From: Neobacillus massiliamazoniensis
GTDB taxonomy: Bacteria; Bacillota; Bacilli; Bacillales; Cytobacillaceae
DNA length: 64,000 bases
Reading direction: 5' to 3'
Assembly: GCF_001048695.1 (NCBI RefSeq)
Contig: NZ_CVRB01000001.1
Location: 186,001-250,000, forward strand
In this document: positions 8,544-16,013 of the stretch, one piece after another
Numbering within the stretch: the first letter of the stretch is position 1
Layout of the letters: each line of letters begins with the position of its first letter
The notes under the pieces: model-generated
Told to the model about the DNA's origin: nothing
What the model saw: only the letters and a program-made list of their open reading frames with translations
The model's database searches: none
Translations under genes and position numbers: made by a program

Positions 8544-8810
8544 TCATCGTCTACTAGATCTAGTTTTTAACATATAGAAAGATCGCATTTGTTTATGAAG
8601 TTCATCTTTTCCTCTGCCTTTGATTACCTTTGTAACGAACTCACGATCAATGCCCAAGTTATTACTGACCTGCTGTATGCTATTAGTAATTGCATACTCT
8701 TTTATAATGCTCTTTTCTAATGTATCAGCATGATAGGACTCAACTAAATAAACATAATGCTGGAGCTTTTTAATCTCCTCTTTTGCTTTCTTTAATGTGA
8801 TTGGTTTCAT
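8544..8810 (-). CDS. hypothetical protein, HTH-like; paralogue of 55299 pseudogene
   Basis: An 88-residue protein: coiled start KKAKEEIKKLQHYVYLVESYHADTLEK, then IKEYAITNSIQQVSNNLGIDREFVTKVIK, which has the spacing of a helix-turn-helix, and a basic tail. A decayed homologue (VESYEADTLDRAIIKEY, then LNIDREYATKVLK) lies at 55299-55572 in the other mobile element. It has its own SigH-like promoter and terminator. The HTH suggests DNA binding, perhaps like phage sigma-factor-like regulators, but this is an inference. Confidence 0.65.
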   Translation of the reverse strand: MKPITLKKAKEEIKKLQHYVYLVESYHADTLEKSIIKEYAITNSIQQVSNNLGIDREFVTKVIKGRGKDELHKQMRSFYMLKTRSSRR

Positions 8811-8834
8811 CGAATCTCCTCCCTTAAAGAAGGT

Positions 8835-8861
8835 ATTCGACTAAACAAAAGAACAACCTGT
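8835..8861 (-). promoter_or_regulatory. SigH-like promoter
   Basis: Minus strand ACAGGTTGT, 11 bp, GTCGAAT. The -10 is perfect; the -35 has mismatches. It is 25 nt before the start at 8810. The flanking GTCGAATACC also occurs in front of the homologous pseudogene at 55299. Confidence 0.5.
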
Positions 8862-8893
8862 TAATATTTGTTAATCTTTTGTGACAATAGAAA

Positions 8894-8912
8894 AAACACC
8901 CCGAAGAATGCC
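8894..8912 (-). terminator. short terminator
   Basis: Minus strand CATTC-TTCG-GGGTG stem-loop followed by TTTTTTC; it ends the small reading frame at 8918-9108. Confidence 0.5.
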
Positions 8913-8917
8913 TTTTT

Positions 8918-9100
8918 TACAATTTTACTAGATTCACAATGATGAAGTGATCTCCAGGATCATTAAATATATTTTGATGTACTACTGATTCAACTTTAAA
9001 ATTTTTTCCTCCAGGTACTGGATCTTCAATAATATCTCCAGTACCTGGAACTGATAATAAATTGTTGTAAATAAGATCTTGCTTTTTCCCGTTTTCAACA
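8918..9100 (-). pseudogene. small ORF lacking a start in frame
   Basis: A reading frame of about 60 codons runs to a TAA at 8918 and encodes KKQDLIYNNLLSVPGTGDI, then FKVESVVHQ and DHFIIVNLVKL. It has no ATG, GTG or TTG near its 5' end. The well placed AAGGTG site and ATG at about 9100 lie in another frame, so a one-base indel near the start is likely. It has the SigH-like promoter and terminator of its neighbours. Product unknown. Confidence 0.4.
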
Positions 9101-9121
9101 TTTACTTACTTTCACCTTACA

Positions 9122-9148
9122 ATTCTACAAAAGGAGATATTTTCCTTC
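9122..9148 (-). promoter_or_regulatory. SigH-like promoter
   Basis: Minus strand GAAGGAAAA, 11 bp (TATCTCCTTTT), GTAGAAT: both boxes match the SigH consensus. It precedes the damaged small gene by about 20 nt. Confidence 0.55.
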
Positions 9149-9161
9149 GTTTTTTTAACAA

Positions 9162-9186
9162 AAAGCACCATTTAATTAGGCGCTTC
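9162..9186 (-). terminator. terminator of the 9193-9687 gene
   Basis: Minus strand AAGCGCC / GGTGCTT stem with an 8-nt loop, followed by a T run; 7 nt after the stop. Confidence 0.6.
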
Positions 9187-9192
9187 AAATTT

Positions 9193-9687
9193 CTATTTCA
9201 TATTATTTTTAATTGCCTCAATCTTCTCTTCCACAATCTTAATCAAATATTCGTTTACATAAATTTGCTTTCTTCTTTTTATATCTTCAATAAAAAAATG
9301 TCCTGCTCCAAGAAAATACATACATAAAAAATATAGTCCTAGTATTATCGTTCCAAATATCAGCCCTATAGCTTCAGCTACCCAATGATTCATTGATATT
9401 TTAATTTTAAGAAGTTGGGCTATTACTCCGGTGTTAAAAATATAAACAAGGATTGTAGTCAGTATCCCTAATGTTACACCTCTAAGTCCATTGTAAGAAA
9501 TTTCTTTTTGATAGGCTTGTAAATGTATAAGTATATCGGAATATATTTTCCCTTTATCTACTTGTCTCTTACTAAAATGCTCTTCTAACACTTTTAATTC
9601 TTTATAAGCATGTTTCCTTAATTTTTCATATTTATATTGTTGATTCAATATTCTATCCTTAAACCTAATCTCTTTTGTATTTCTCAT
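9193..9687 (-). CDS. two-TM hypothetical membrane protein
   Basis: About 164 residues, starting at MRNTKEIRF (a longer start at 9705 is possible). A charged, helical N-terminal half (KYEKLRKHAYKELKVLEEHF) is followed by two or three membrane segments around GVTLGILTTILVYIFNTGVI and IGLIFGTIILGLYFLCMYFL, and an amphipathic tail VEEKIEAIKNNMK. No family recognised. Prophage membrane proteins of this kind can act in superinfection exclusion, but nothing here proves that. Confidence 0.6.
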   Translation of the reverse strand: MRNTKEIRFKDRILNQQYKYEKLRKHAYKELKVLEEHFSKRQVDKGKIYSDILIHLQAYQKEISYNGLRGVTLGILTTILVYIFNTGVIAQLLKIKISMNHWVAEAIGLIFGTIILGLYFLCMYFLGAGHFFIEDIKRRKQIYVNEYLIKIVEEKIEAIKNNMK

Positions 9688-9740
9688 AATAATCACCCTT
9701 TTCAATATAAATGATTATTTTCCATATAACAACATAAAAC

Positions 9741-9950
9741 TCATTTCCTCCTAATCACTCCATTTATCTTATAAATATTACGGTTCATTCTCATCAATTC
9801 CTCAATATCTTTCCTACTTATATACTGAGAGTCTTCATTTCCACCAACATTTTGCTTCACAGATTTAACAAAACCACCTGTATACTTAAGTGACTTTATT
9901 TTATTCAACTGTCTTTACTGTTTTTTAGATAAATGATCAGCGAGTTTCAT
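9741..9950 (-). pseudogene. small gene with an early nonsense codon
   Basis: A 69-codon frame begins MKLADHLSKKQ, meets TAA at codon 12 (9915-9917), and continues open as KIKSLKYTGGFVKSVKQNVG and YISRKDIEELMRMNRNIYK to a TGA at 9741. The open part looks like protein. Either the gene is inactivated or translation begins at the TTG soon after the stop. Function unknown. Confidence 0.4.
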
Positions 9951-9968
9951 AACATCTTAGGCAAAATA

Positions 9969-9992
9969 AAAAGCACCCTCGAAAGGATGCTT
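9969..9992 (-). terminator. terminator of the 10005-10523 gene
   Basis: Minus strand AGCATCC-TTTCGA-GGGTGCT hairpin followed by TTTTTATTTTG; identical stem and loop to 8180-8204. Confidence 0.75.
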
Positions 9993-10004
9993 GCTATCAA
10001 ATGG

Positions 10005-10523
10005 TTAAGCTATTCGATTATTTAAAGCCACACGCTTGCTAACGAAAGATTCTAAGGGTTTTAAGAAATTCATTAAAACGGATTCTGCAGAATCTTTTAT
10101 TGACTCATTTTCACTATTCATTTTTCTCTTCATTTCAGTATTTTCAACTATTTTCATTTCATCTTTCTTTTGTCCACCATTTATAGTAATTAGGCAATTC
10201 ATAATTTCACGATAGTTATAAAAAGTAAATCTAATAACATAAGTGAACAATTTTCCATCTGAAGAAATATTTTTCTTAACTTGTTTTTTCTGCTTTTCAT
10301 TTAATTTATCGTTTTTATTTACCTGCTGTAAAAGCAATGTTCGATGCTTTTTAATGACCTTAAATAACATAAAAGGAACTAATATAATAAGTAGTCCACT
10401 TAATAAAAGCAATAAAGACAATTTTGTATCTTTATGTGTATACAACACTTTTGCTACTAGTGCAAACGCTGCTCCCAATACAATTGCACTAAACATTAAA
10501 GGCAAATGATTTAACAATAACAT
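10005..10523 (-). CDS. hypothetical membrane protein
   Basis: A 172-residue protein with two membrane segments near the N-terminus (LMFSAIVLGAAFALVAKVL and SLLLLLSGLLIILVPFMLF) and then a charged cytoplasmic region with KNDKLNEKQKKQVKKNI and the Glu/Lys-rich segment KIVENTEMKRKMNSENE. It lies 11 nt after the 10535 gene in the same direction, so the two are probably cotranscribed. No family recognised; an accessory gene of the prophage. Confidence 0.6.
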   Translation of the reverse strand: MLLLNHLPLMFSAIVLGAAFALVAKVLYTHKDTKLSLLLLLSGLLIILVPFMLFKVIKKHRTLLLQQVNKNDKLNEKQKKQVKKNISSDGKLFTYVIRFTFYNYREIMNCLITINGGQKKDEMKIVENTEMKRKMNSENESIKDSAESVLMNFLKPLESFVSKRVALNNRIA

Positions 10524-10534
10524 AAAAACACCTC

Positions 10535-10972
10535 CTAAGTATCCAATACCGTTCCTTTTGATGCAACTTTATTTCTAGATTTGTTTCGGAAAAAAATCAA
10601 AACTAGTTCAGCTGCTGAAAAGAAAAGAGTGAAAAAGGAGAAAGTTTGAATATATTTATCAACTGTAATACTAGGTACCCAATGTAATAATGTAAATTTT
10701 TCACTAGGTCCAATTTTACCAGCATGTAGGACAATAATGTCCATAACACCTAACCAGTCGATAAATGTAATTAATCCCAGTATTCCTATTCCAAAAGCGG
10801 CATAATATTTTTCAAAGCCTTCATTGGCCTTAAAAAGGTTAATAGCATCAATAAAAAGCATGGCATTGAATGCAAATCTTGCATTAAAAAACACTTTTTC
10901 AGCTGATGGTATTTCACTTAAATAAATTAAAGATACAAGTATAAAAATTAATCTCAATATAACCAGTGGCAT
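10535..10972 (-). CDS. hypothetical membrane protein
   Basis: A 145-residue protein with about four hydrophobic segments (VILRLIFILVSLIYL, AFNAMLFIDAINLF, AAFGIGILGLITFIDWLGVMDIIV in part, FSFFTLFFSAAELVLIFF) and a basic tail. It precedes the two-TM gene at 10005-10523 by 11 nt, suggesting a two-gene membrane unit. I do not recognise a family. The pairing and the location in a moron block make a cell-surface or exclusion role conceivable but unproven. Confidence 0.6.
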   Translation of the reverse strand: MPLVILRLIFILVSLIYLSEIPSAEKVFFNARFAFNAMLFIDAINLFKANEGFEKYYAAFGIGILGLITFIDWLGVMDIIVLHAGKIGPSEKFTLLHWVPSITVDKYIQTFSFFTLFFSAAELVLIFFRNKSRNKVASKGTVLDT

Positions 10973-11308
10973 TTTAATCTTCCTTTACCATAAAAGTACA
11001 AGTTTAATAGTAAATATTTTGTAATTAAAATGCAACAGTTTATTTGGTTACTGGATTATATGCTTCTTATTCCATTTTATTAACAGTCATTTTGAATACT
11101 TATACTGTTAATAACTACATTCTACAAAAAGGAAAATTCTCCTGCAAGAATTTTAAATTTTTTACTACATTCACTTCAGCAGATGGCAAGCCGTGTCGAT
11201 CCACACCTTAGCAGCAAGGTCACTTAGCGAAAGGAGGGAAAGCTAAAACAGTTAAAATCATGATTAGCCAAGTTTTCTCCCGTAACCAGTTGTGGAGTAT
11301 CAATAAAT
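10973..11308. other. gap between accessory genes
   Basis: No reading frame worth calling. On the minus strand GCAGGAGAA, 11 bp, GTAGAAT at 11119-11145 again resembles a SigH promoter, but it is about 150 nt from the gene at 10972. The rest (11150-11300) shows no clear feature. Confidence 0.4.
11119..11145 (-). promoter_or_regulatory. SigH-like promoter
   Basis: Minus strand GCAGGAGAA, 11 bp, GTAGAAT; one mismatch in the -35 box. Faces the 10972 gene, with an unusually long leader of about 150 nt. Confidence 0.4.
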
Positions 11309-11310
11309 AA

Positions 11311-11340
11311 AAAAAGCGCCTTTCCTTTTAGGTAGACGCT
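11311..11340 (-). terminator. weak terminator
   Basis: Minus strand imperfect stem AGCG..CC / GG.GCT followed by TTTTTTTATT, downstream of the 11443 gene. Confidence 0.45.
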
Positions 11341-11442
11341 AATACTGTCAATAAATAAATTTTCATACTACTAATATATCATGTCTAAAACAAAACATTC
11401 TGCTTTAATTCTGCCGTATTTCTGCCACTTTTTTGCCGATTT

Positions 11443-12228
11443 TTACATTTTAAGATATCCCCTAAAAATATCTTCAAGTCTATTTCTTCTATCCAATAAT
11501 AAATCCTTTAAATAGTCAATAGTAATTATACTAACAATATTTCCATCTCCTGTATTATAATTCGGGGATAGATAATTAAAAGTCGATTGAATATATTGTC
11601 TCTCTTCAACCTGTAGTTCCCCATCTTCATCAAGAAAAGCTTCATATAACTTTCCTTCAATTATTACTAATGATTCAAATATTTCCATTAACCTCCCAGC
11701 AGCTTCAGTCTTATAGACACTTACCTCTTTAAAATGTTCAAGTGCTTTAACTGTTCCGGTTAATGCTTTATAAATATCATCTCTTGCTCCATTTCCGGAA
11801 AACCCTTCATAAAAATTCCTTCCAAGAGTTTCATTAACTTTTGGTCCATTGGAAAACAATACTTCGTTCAAACGGTATGTTTCAATGTTGAAACCAGAAG
11901 AAACATATTTTAATCGATAAAAATCTTCCAAGAGCCCCCTCTTTTCAGTTGTAAATATTACCCAAGGCTTCTTAACAGCCTTTTTTATCTCAATAATGAG
12001 TGAAAAAGCTATCTCCTGGAATTTCTCTTCATCAATTTCCTTGTATTGAAAGGTTCTTGCAATTAAATCTATCTCTCTACCCTTTTGGTCATCTCTATCA
12101 ATATAATAGGAATTATGAATTACTCCCCATCCATTTCTTTTTAATGTATTTGAAATACTTAATTCAAGTGGAAATCCTGTATCTAACAAATCCTTTTTTA
12201 ACTTTTCAATTAACTCTGATTTTGACAT
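11443..12228 (-). CDS. PD-(D/E)XK nuclease-like protein
   Basis: A 261-residue protein starting at MSKSELIEK (AAGGGAG upstream). Residues about 25-75 give a restriction-endonuclease-like core: an N-terminal helix with LKRNGWGV, GREIDLIA carrying the metal-binding Asp, and then SLIIEIKKAVKKPW as the E-x-K strand. Such cores are found in Mrr-like and other nucleases. The C-terminal 150 residues are unrecognised. Its place in the accessory block makes it a candidate lysogen defence or exclusion gene; this is an inference. Confidence 0.65.
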   Translation of the reverse strand: MSKSELIEKLKKDLLDTGFPLELSISNTLKRNGWGVIHNSYYIDRDDQKGREIDLIARTFQYKEIDEEKFQEIAFSLIIEIKKAVKKPWVIFTTEKRGLLEDFYRLKYVSSGFNIETYRLNEVLFSNGPKVNETLGRNFYEGFSGNGARDDIYKALTGTVKALEHFKEVSVYKTEAAGRLMEIFESLVIIEGKLYEAFLDEDGELQVEERQYIQSTFNYLSPNYNTGDGNIVSIITIDYLKDLLLDRRNRLEDIFRGYLKM

Positions 12229-12398
12229 TGTTAATACTCCCTTATTTAAATATTTATATTTTTTAATTATCCATATCTTATATTGTGTGGAACTCGTCCA
12301 ACTGCTGAAAGCCTTGATACACTTATTTTTGTGACACTTCAATAAAATGAGTTACACATTTCTATAATATGGATAACTGTCCTATAAAAGCAATAAAA

Positions 12399-12425
12399 AA
12401 CTCACCTTCATTTGAAAGGTGAGCT
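12399..12425 (-). terminator. terminator after short recombinase gene
   Basis: Minus strand CTCACCTT-TCAAATG-AAGGTGAG stem-loop followed by TTTTTTATT. It overlaps the last bases of the gene stop. Confidence 0.8.
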
Positions 12426-12966
12426 ATATTTTAAATTCTTTTATTGCTTTATTCATTGCATCCTGATCAATTCCAATGTATCTTAATGTGAATGCTGGAT
12501 CTGAATGGTTTAGAATCTTTTGGAGAAGTGCTACGTCTCCAGTCTGTTTATACAAGTGATATCCGAATGTTTTTCTTAAAGTATGTGTTCCAATATCATC
12601 TAAGCTAACATGTTCAGCTGCTTTTCTTAATATCTTATATGCCATGCTTCTCCCAATGGGTTTATTAAGTCCCTCTCTGCTTTTAAATAAGTATTCATGG
12701 TCTTCTTTGCCTTCAATATATTTTTTGAATTCTCGCTGCAGTTGCGGTGTCATATCTATCCGCTTTTTCTTATTTGTTTTCATTTCAACGATATTAAAAT
12801 ATGGTTTCTTTGCATCAACTACCCTAAGTGGCAATATGTCAGATATTCTAAGACCAGAATTGATTCCGGTAACAAAGAGCATATAATTTCGTTCATTTTG
12901 TACTTTAAGATGACGTTTGATTTCAAATATCATGTCAGGGTCTCTTATTGGCTGCACGAAATTCAT
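12424..12966 (-). CDS. short tyrosine recombinase (catalytic domain only)
   Basis: A 180-residue XerC/D-type catalytic domain: GINSGLRISDILPL with the first Arg, GTHTLRKTFGYHLY with His and second Arg, LLQKILNHSDPAFTLRYIG with the late His and Tyr nucleophile. The N-terminal core-binding domain is missing, as in the small integrases often found next to ArpU-like regulators in Firmicute prophages. Its role is not integration of this phage (a full integrase is at 21665) and may be a genetic switch or late function. It overlaps the ArpU gene by 4 nt. Confidence 0.85.
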   Translation of the reverse strand: MNFVQPIRDPDMIFEIKRHLKVQNERNYMLFVTGINSGLRISDILPLRVVDAKKPYFNIVEMKTNKKKRIDMTPQLQREFKKYIEGKEDHEYLFKSREGLNKPIGRSMAYKILRKAAEHVSLDDIGTHTLRKTFGYHLYKQTGDVALLQKILNHSDPAFTLRYIGIDQDAMNKAIKEFKI

Positions 12967-13442
12967 AGTTCAACCCTCACGATTTGTTTATTAAATTCAT
13001 CATCAGTTACCGAGTACACCTCAACCTTAAGAGCAAAGGCTAATTTATAAAAAGCACGTGCTTTAAATCTATAAAATTTCCTTTCTGACATGCCCATTTC
13101 GTTATAAATCTCATAATCATATATTTCTTCATCACTTAAATATCTTTTAATGATCATTTCACGTTCTTTAAAATTAAGCTTATTAACTGCTTTTCTAACC
13201 CAGTTAATGTATTTCTCTCTTTCTCTTTCCTTGTCTACCTTTTCAATTGCTGTGTCCTCTGTCGAAGAGTGAAAACCATTGCCGAATGTAGGAGGAACTT
13301 CGAACGAGTAATTTGCAGTGACTTTGGGTATCTTTTCATCTGGAATAGAAAGTAAAAACAACTTATAATTTTCTAATGCTTTCTCTACAGCTTCTTTAGT
13401 CTTCTCTCTATCTAATTCAGGTAGCATAAATAATTGTTTCAC
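12963..13442 (-). CDS. ArpU-family phage late transcription regulator
   Basis: A 159-residue protein starting at a GTG with GGGAGG upstream. It has an ArpU-type pattern: N-terminal MLPELDREKTKEAVEKALENY, a variable middle, and a sigma-like helix-turn-helix at the end (LNFKEREMIIKRYLSDEE, MGMSERKFYRFKARAFYKLA). ArpU-like proteins activate late packaging/lysis genes in low-GC phages. It is the last gene of the early/middle operon before the recombinase, consistent with that job. Confidence 0.85.
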   Translation of the reverse strand: MKQLFMLPELDREKTKEAVEKALENYKLFLLSIPDEKIPKVTANYSFEVPPTFGNGFHSSTEDTAIEKVDKEREREKYINWVRKAVNKLNFKEREMIIKRYLSDEEIYDYEIYNEMGMSERKFYRFKARAFYKLAFALKVEVYSVTDDEFNKQIVRVEL

Positions 13443-13509
13443 TTTGAATCCTCCCTTATGATAAAATGTATTGTCATGAATTTTATCAGGCCGGGAGAAT
13501 TCCTGGCTT

Positions 13510-13674
13510 TTATTTTTTTCTTGCTTGAGCAGCTTTCTTTCCTCGCCACTTATAATCAATATAGATATTATCGAATGCAGCACCTTGAGGTTTTTCCGTT
13601 GGCCTGATTGGATGCTTTTCGATGTATTCAAGCCGTTCCTCTACAGTCATGTACCAAACGTGTACTTTGCTCAT
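13510..13674 (-). CDS. small conserved phage protein
   Basis: A 54-residue protein beginning MSKVHVWYMTVEERLEYIEK and ending in a Lys/Arg/Ala-rich tail. The start has an AGGAGTG site. It is short, basic and of a type common in Bacillus phage early regions. Function unknown. Confidence 0.65.
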   Translation of the reverse strand: MSKVHVWYMTVEERLEYIEKHPIRPTEKPQGAAFDNIYIDYKWRGKKAAQARKK

Positions 13675-13693
13675 GAACTCCACTCCTAAATCA

Positions 13694-13780
13694 TTACTGA
13701 CATTGGCTGTTTAGCCATAAAATAAATGCTGCAAGTAGTACTAGTCCGAATGGTTTTGCTAATTCAATTAATAGTTTCAT
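13694..13780 (-). CDS. tiny membrane peptide
   Basis: 28 residues, MKLLIELAKPFGLVLLAAF at the start, essentially one hydrophobic helix, with AAGGA upstream. It fits in the gap between two genes on the same strand. Could be a real small protein; weak support. Confidence 0.4.
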   Translation of the reverse strand: MKLLIELAKPFGLVLLAAFILWLNSQCQ

Positions 13781-13940
13781 GTTTATCCTTTCTTTGGTGC
13801 GTAATATCATCCTCTAAGCCGTTCCAATCGATTGGTTCGGTCTCAGCGTTACATATTGGACACTTGCAGAAGGTGATGACCACGACGTCTAGAAACGTGT
13901 GGCCACATTCTTCATTCGTGCATACATATTCAATCACCAT
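13764..13940 (-). CDS. small zinc-ribbon protein
   Basis: 58 residues beginning MVIEYVCTNEECGHTF, then CKCPICNAE: two Cys pairs forming a rubredoxin-like zinc ribbon. The ATG at 13940 is preceded by GGTGAT. Phage early proteins of this type may bind nucleic acid or host enzymes. Function unknown. Confidence 0.65.
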   Translation of the reverse strand: MVIEYVCTNEECGHTFLDVVVITFCKCPICNAETEPIDWNGLEDDITHQRKDKHETIN

Positions 13941-13969
13941 TAAAATCACCTACAGGTACAAAGTGCGTA

Positions 13970-14158
13970 CTAACTGATTTTCTTAAAACGGTTTTCTTGA
14001 TACTCTATAAACCGTTTCATTTCCTCTTTGAAACGTTTCTTAATAAATTCCTCATGCCGTTTTGTTCTTACATTTCCGTAACGACCTTTTATATATCCGA
14101 TGTCTGCATGGTCAATGCTGTTTGGAGGACTGCTCCACCAAGAAGTTGGGTTTTGCAA
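13970..14158 (-). CDS. hypothetical phage protein
   Basis: 62 residues: MQNPTSWWSSPPNSIDHADI, then a very basic helical C-terminal half (RHEEFIKKRFKEEMKRF). A GGAGGGTAG site lies upstream. The WW-SPPNS N-terminal segment is conserved-looking but of unknown function. Confidence 0.55.
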   Translation of the reverse strand: MQNPTSWWSSPPNSIDHADIGYIKGRYGNVRTKRHEEFIKKRFKEEMKRFIEYQENRFKKIS

Positions 14159-14279
14159 TAATCTACCCTCCTAATCTTGTATAATTTGTTACATATATTT
14201 ACAAAAGTTTAAAAGATTGCTAGTCTACATATTGGGGACCTTTCTTAGCCCTTTTCAGTCCCCAACTTGATATTATTGC

Positions 14280-14320
14280 TACCCCGGGAACGGTCTGGGA
14301 GGACTTCGCCCGGGGATTTT
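14280..14320 (-). terminator. terminator-like hairpin
   Basis: CCCCGGG..GGAC..CCCGGGG: outer arms CCCCGGG and CCCGGGG of an inverted repeat, with T run on the plus side and A run on the other. GC-rich compared with surroundings. Direction is uncertain. Confidence 0.4.
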
Positions 14321-14321
14321 T

Positions 14322-14570
14322 TTATTTCCCAAACCTAATCAAAAACATTTCCCTGATTTTATCCGCCGTTTTCTCACCAATTCCGTGTATCTCCTCAACC
14401 CTATCCAACAAATCAATTAAACATTTAATATCGGATTCTCTTTGCTGTTTTGCTCCGATTTCAAAACCTCGGTTATATGCCCTCAATACTTCCTTATCTA
14501 AAGGATCAAAGGGAGAAGGCTTGACCTTCCCCTTTTTCAACTTTTTAAGCATGCTACTCATTAAGCACAC
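14322..14570 (-). CDS. helix-hairpin-helix phage protein
   Basis: Up to 82 residues (an internal start at MSSMLKK is possible). The C-terminal IHGIGEKTADKIREMF has the helix-hairpin-helix pattern (G-I-G between helices) used for non-specific DNA binding. The middle RAYNRGFEIGAKQQRE is seen in several Bacillus phage early proteins. Function unknown. Confidence 0.6.
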   Translation of the reverse strand: MCLMSSMLKKLKKGKVKPSPFDPLDKEVLRAYNRGFEIGAKQQRESDIKCLIDLLDRVEEIHGIGEKTADKIREMFLIRFGK

Positions 14571-14574
14571 CAGA

Positions 14575-14679
14575 CTACACGAATAACTGCCGCCATGCCT
14601 TTTTAATCATATCCTTTTGTCGCTGCTTGATTACCTTCCGTAATCGGCGCTTTTGTTTTGTTTTATTAATAGCCAACAT
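14575..14679 (-). CDS. small basic peptide
   Basis: 34 residues starting MLAINKTKQKRRLRKVIKQ, highly basic, with GAGGAGTGAT upstream of the ATG. It overlaps the 3' part of the next upstream small frame in another register. Possibly a DNA- or RNA-binding peptide; unproven. Confidence 0.45.
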   Translation of the reverse strand: MLAINKTKQKRRLRKVIKQRQKDMIKKAWRQLFV

Positions 14680-14774
14680 TTATCACTCCTCACTAACGTG
14701 ATAAGCTTGTCCAATATTGCTGATAGTTGTTGCTTTTGTTGCTTCTCAACCTTCTTTTGCATGCGTTTATTCAT
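14631..14774 (-). CDS. small hypothetical protein coupled to dUTPase
   Basis: 47 residues, starting MNKRMQKKVEKQQKQQLSAI. The ATG overlaps the dUTPase stop as TGATG, which favours coupled translation. It shares its last 49 bases with the next small gene in another frame, so at least one of the two may be spurious. Confidence 0.35.
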   Translation of the reverse strand: MNKRMQKKVEKQQKQQLSAILDKLITLVRSDKCWLLIKQNKSADYGR

Positions 14775-15361
14775 CAATATCCGCCATTCTGCCGTTCGTG
14801 ATTGACTGCATTTTTATCACAATAGGCTTGCTCAATCTGCTCGATAGTAAAACCAAAACAATTGATTCCTAAATTTAAAAACAGTATCCATGCTATCCGG
14901 AAGAAATAAGCATTTCTTTGGTATCCTGCAAACATGTCTTTATCTGAATATTTTTCCATATAAGCTTTGTTTAAAAAGTGAACCATTTCTAAAAACCATG
15001 CTGTTAAATTACCTTCAAAATAATCAGGATCAAGCTGTTCTTCAAAAATATTAAGTGCTTCTTCCCATCCTTTTTGAATGGCAAGTGATAAGAAAAAATG
15101 AACGCCATCGACGAATTCTTCTAAAACTAAATTTCGATAAATAGGCTCATCATCTAAAGTATAATCACATTGAACATTAGTTCTCGGCTCTTGATCTTTA
15201 CTCCAATGCTTAAACCATCGTCCTTCATTGGCGAATTCACTTAGTTCAACAATCAAAGCTAAAATCGTATTCGGAAAAAGATCCTGACCTTCCAATCCTT
15301 TCGCTTTAATAATTCGAGCGTCTAGCACTTTCTGCATGGATAACATTTTTTTTAGATTCAT
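14774..15361 (-). CDS. dimeric dUTPase (all-alpha NTP pyrophosphatase)
   Basis: A 195-residue dUTPase_2-type enzyme. The helix with ALIVELSEFANEGRWFKHW carries the E-x-x-E metal site, and EEFVDGVHFFLSLAIQKGW carries the second E-x-x-D site, as in dimeric dUTPases of Firmicutes and their phages. It hydrolyses dUTP to dUMP, keeping uracil out of phage DNA. It overlaps the next upstream gene by 4 nt, within the early operon. Confidence 0.9.
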   Translation of the reverse strand: MNLKKMLSMQKVLDARIIKAKGLEGQDLFPNTILALIVELSEFANEGRWFKHWSKDQEPRTNVQCDYTLDDEPIYRNLVLEEFVDGVHFFLSLAIQKGWEEALNIFEEQLDPDYFEGNLTAWFLEMVHFLNKAYMEKYSDKDMFAGYQRNAYFFRIAWILFLNLGINCFGFTIEQIEQAYCDKNAVNHERQNGGY

Positions 15362-15750
15362 AGTTTCCCTTCCTTTTGCATATGCTGAATTTTATTTTTC
15401 ACCTGATCTCTTGTTTTACCGAGCATTTCCCCAATGAGCGAATAGGTTCCGTATTTAATCTTGCCGTTGTAATAAGCGTTTTTGTCCTTAAGATACTTTT
15501 TCACAAACTCCTCTTGATCTGTGGTCCATCCCCATTTGCTTGTTGGGAAAGCTAACTTTTGAGTAACTAGCCCTTGTTTCTCCAAAATCTCAAAGGCTAA
15601 TTGTCGTGTATCACCGGCACATAATGTAAAATCCTCATCATCAGTTGTAAATGTGTAAAAATCCGTGCAAAGAGTAACGCATCCACAGATTTTCTTCTGT
15701 TTTTTCGGTGAAAGTTTAGTTAGATCGCCTTTTGTGATGTAAGGTATCAC
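15358..15750 (-). CDS. hypothetical phage protein, SANT-like end
   Basis: A 130-residue protein. The N-terminal half (KKICGCVTLCTDFYTFTTDDEDF) is of unknown type; the C-terminal half WTTDQEEFVKKYLKDKNAYYN ... IGEMLGKTRDQVKNKIQHM has the spacing of a Myb/SANT-like or GcrA-like helix-turn-helix. Overlaps both neighbours by 4 nt. Probably DNA binding; function unknown. Confidence 0.6.
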   Translation of the reverse strand: MIPYITKGDLTKLSPKKQKKICGCVTLCTDFYTFTTDDEDFTLCAGDTRQLAFEILEKQGLVTQKLAFPTSKWGWTTDQEEFVKKYLKDKNAYYNGKIKYGTYSLIGEMLGKTRDQVKNKIQHMQKEGKL

Positions 15751-16013
15751 TTGACTACCCCCTTATGCCGATTTATCCACTTATGCGGTTTTGTTCCTCG
15801 CAATCCACCGTAACGATGTTGAATAAATCCCTCAAGATTACAATGCATTACCAGTAATCCGACCTCATATTTTTGGATATAAAGCTTTTCAGCGATCGCG
15901 CTTATAGGCTGTCCATCGTTCCACATACTGACGAATGTTTCAATTTCTTTAGGTGTGTAGTCCAACTTCGCATTTGGAAGGATAAAAATAAATTTTTCAT
16001 GCTTTTGCCCCAT
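15747..16013 (-). CDS. hypothetical phage protein, HTH-like
   Basis: 88 residues. LDYTPKEIETFVSMWNDGQPISAIAEKLYIQKYEVGLLVM is a clear helix-turn-helix-like stretch, resembling GcrA/Myb-type repeats. It sits between two small genes in the middle operon and overlaps the next by 4 nt. Function unknown. Confidence 0.6.
   Translation of the reverse strand: MGQKHEKFIFILPNAKLDYTPKEIETFVSMWNDGQPISAIAEKLYIQKYEVGLLVMHCNLEGFIQHRYGGLRGTKPHKWINRHKGVVK

Noticed and set aside
7606-9992. Recurring GCACCC ... GGATGC words taken for a CRISPR-like repeat
   Set aside because: They are terminator stems after individual genes, with irregular spacing and genes between.
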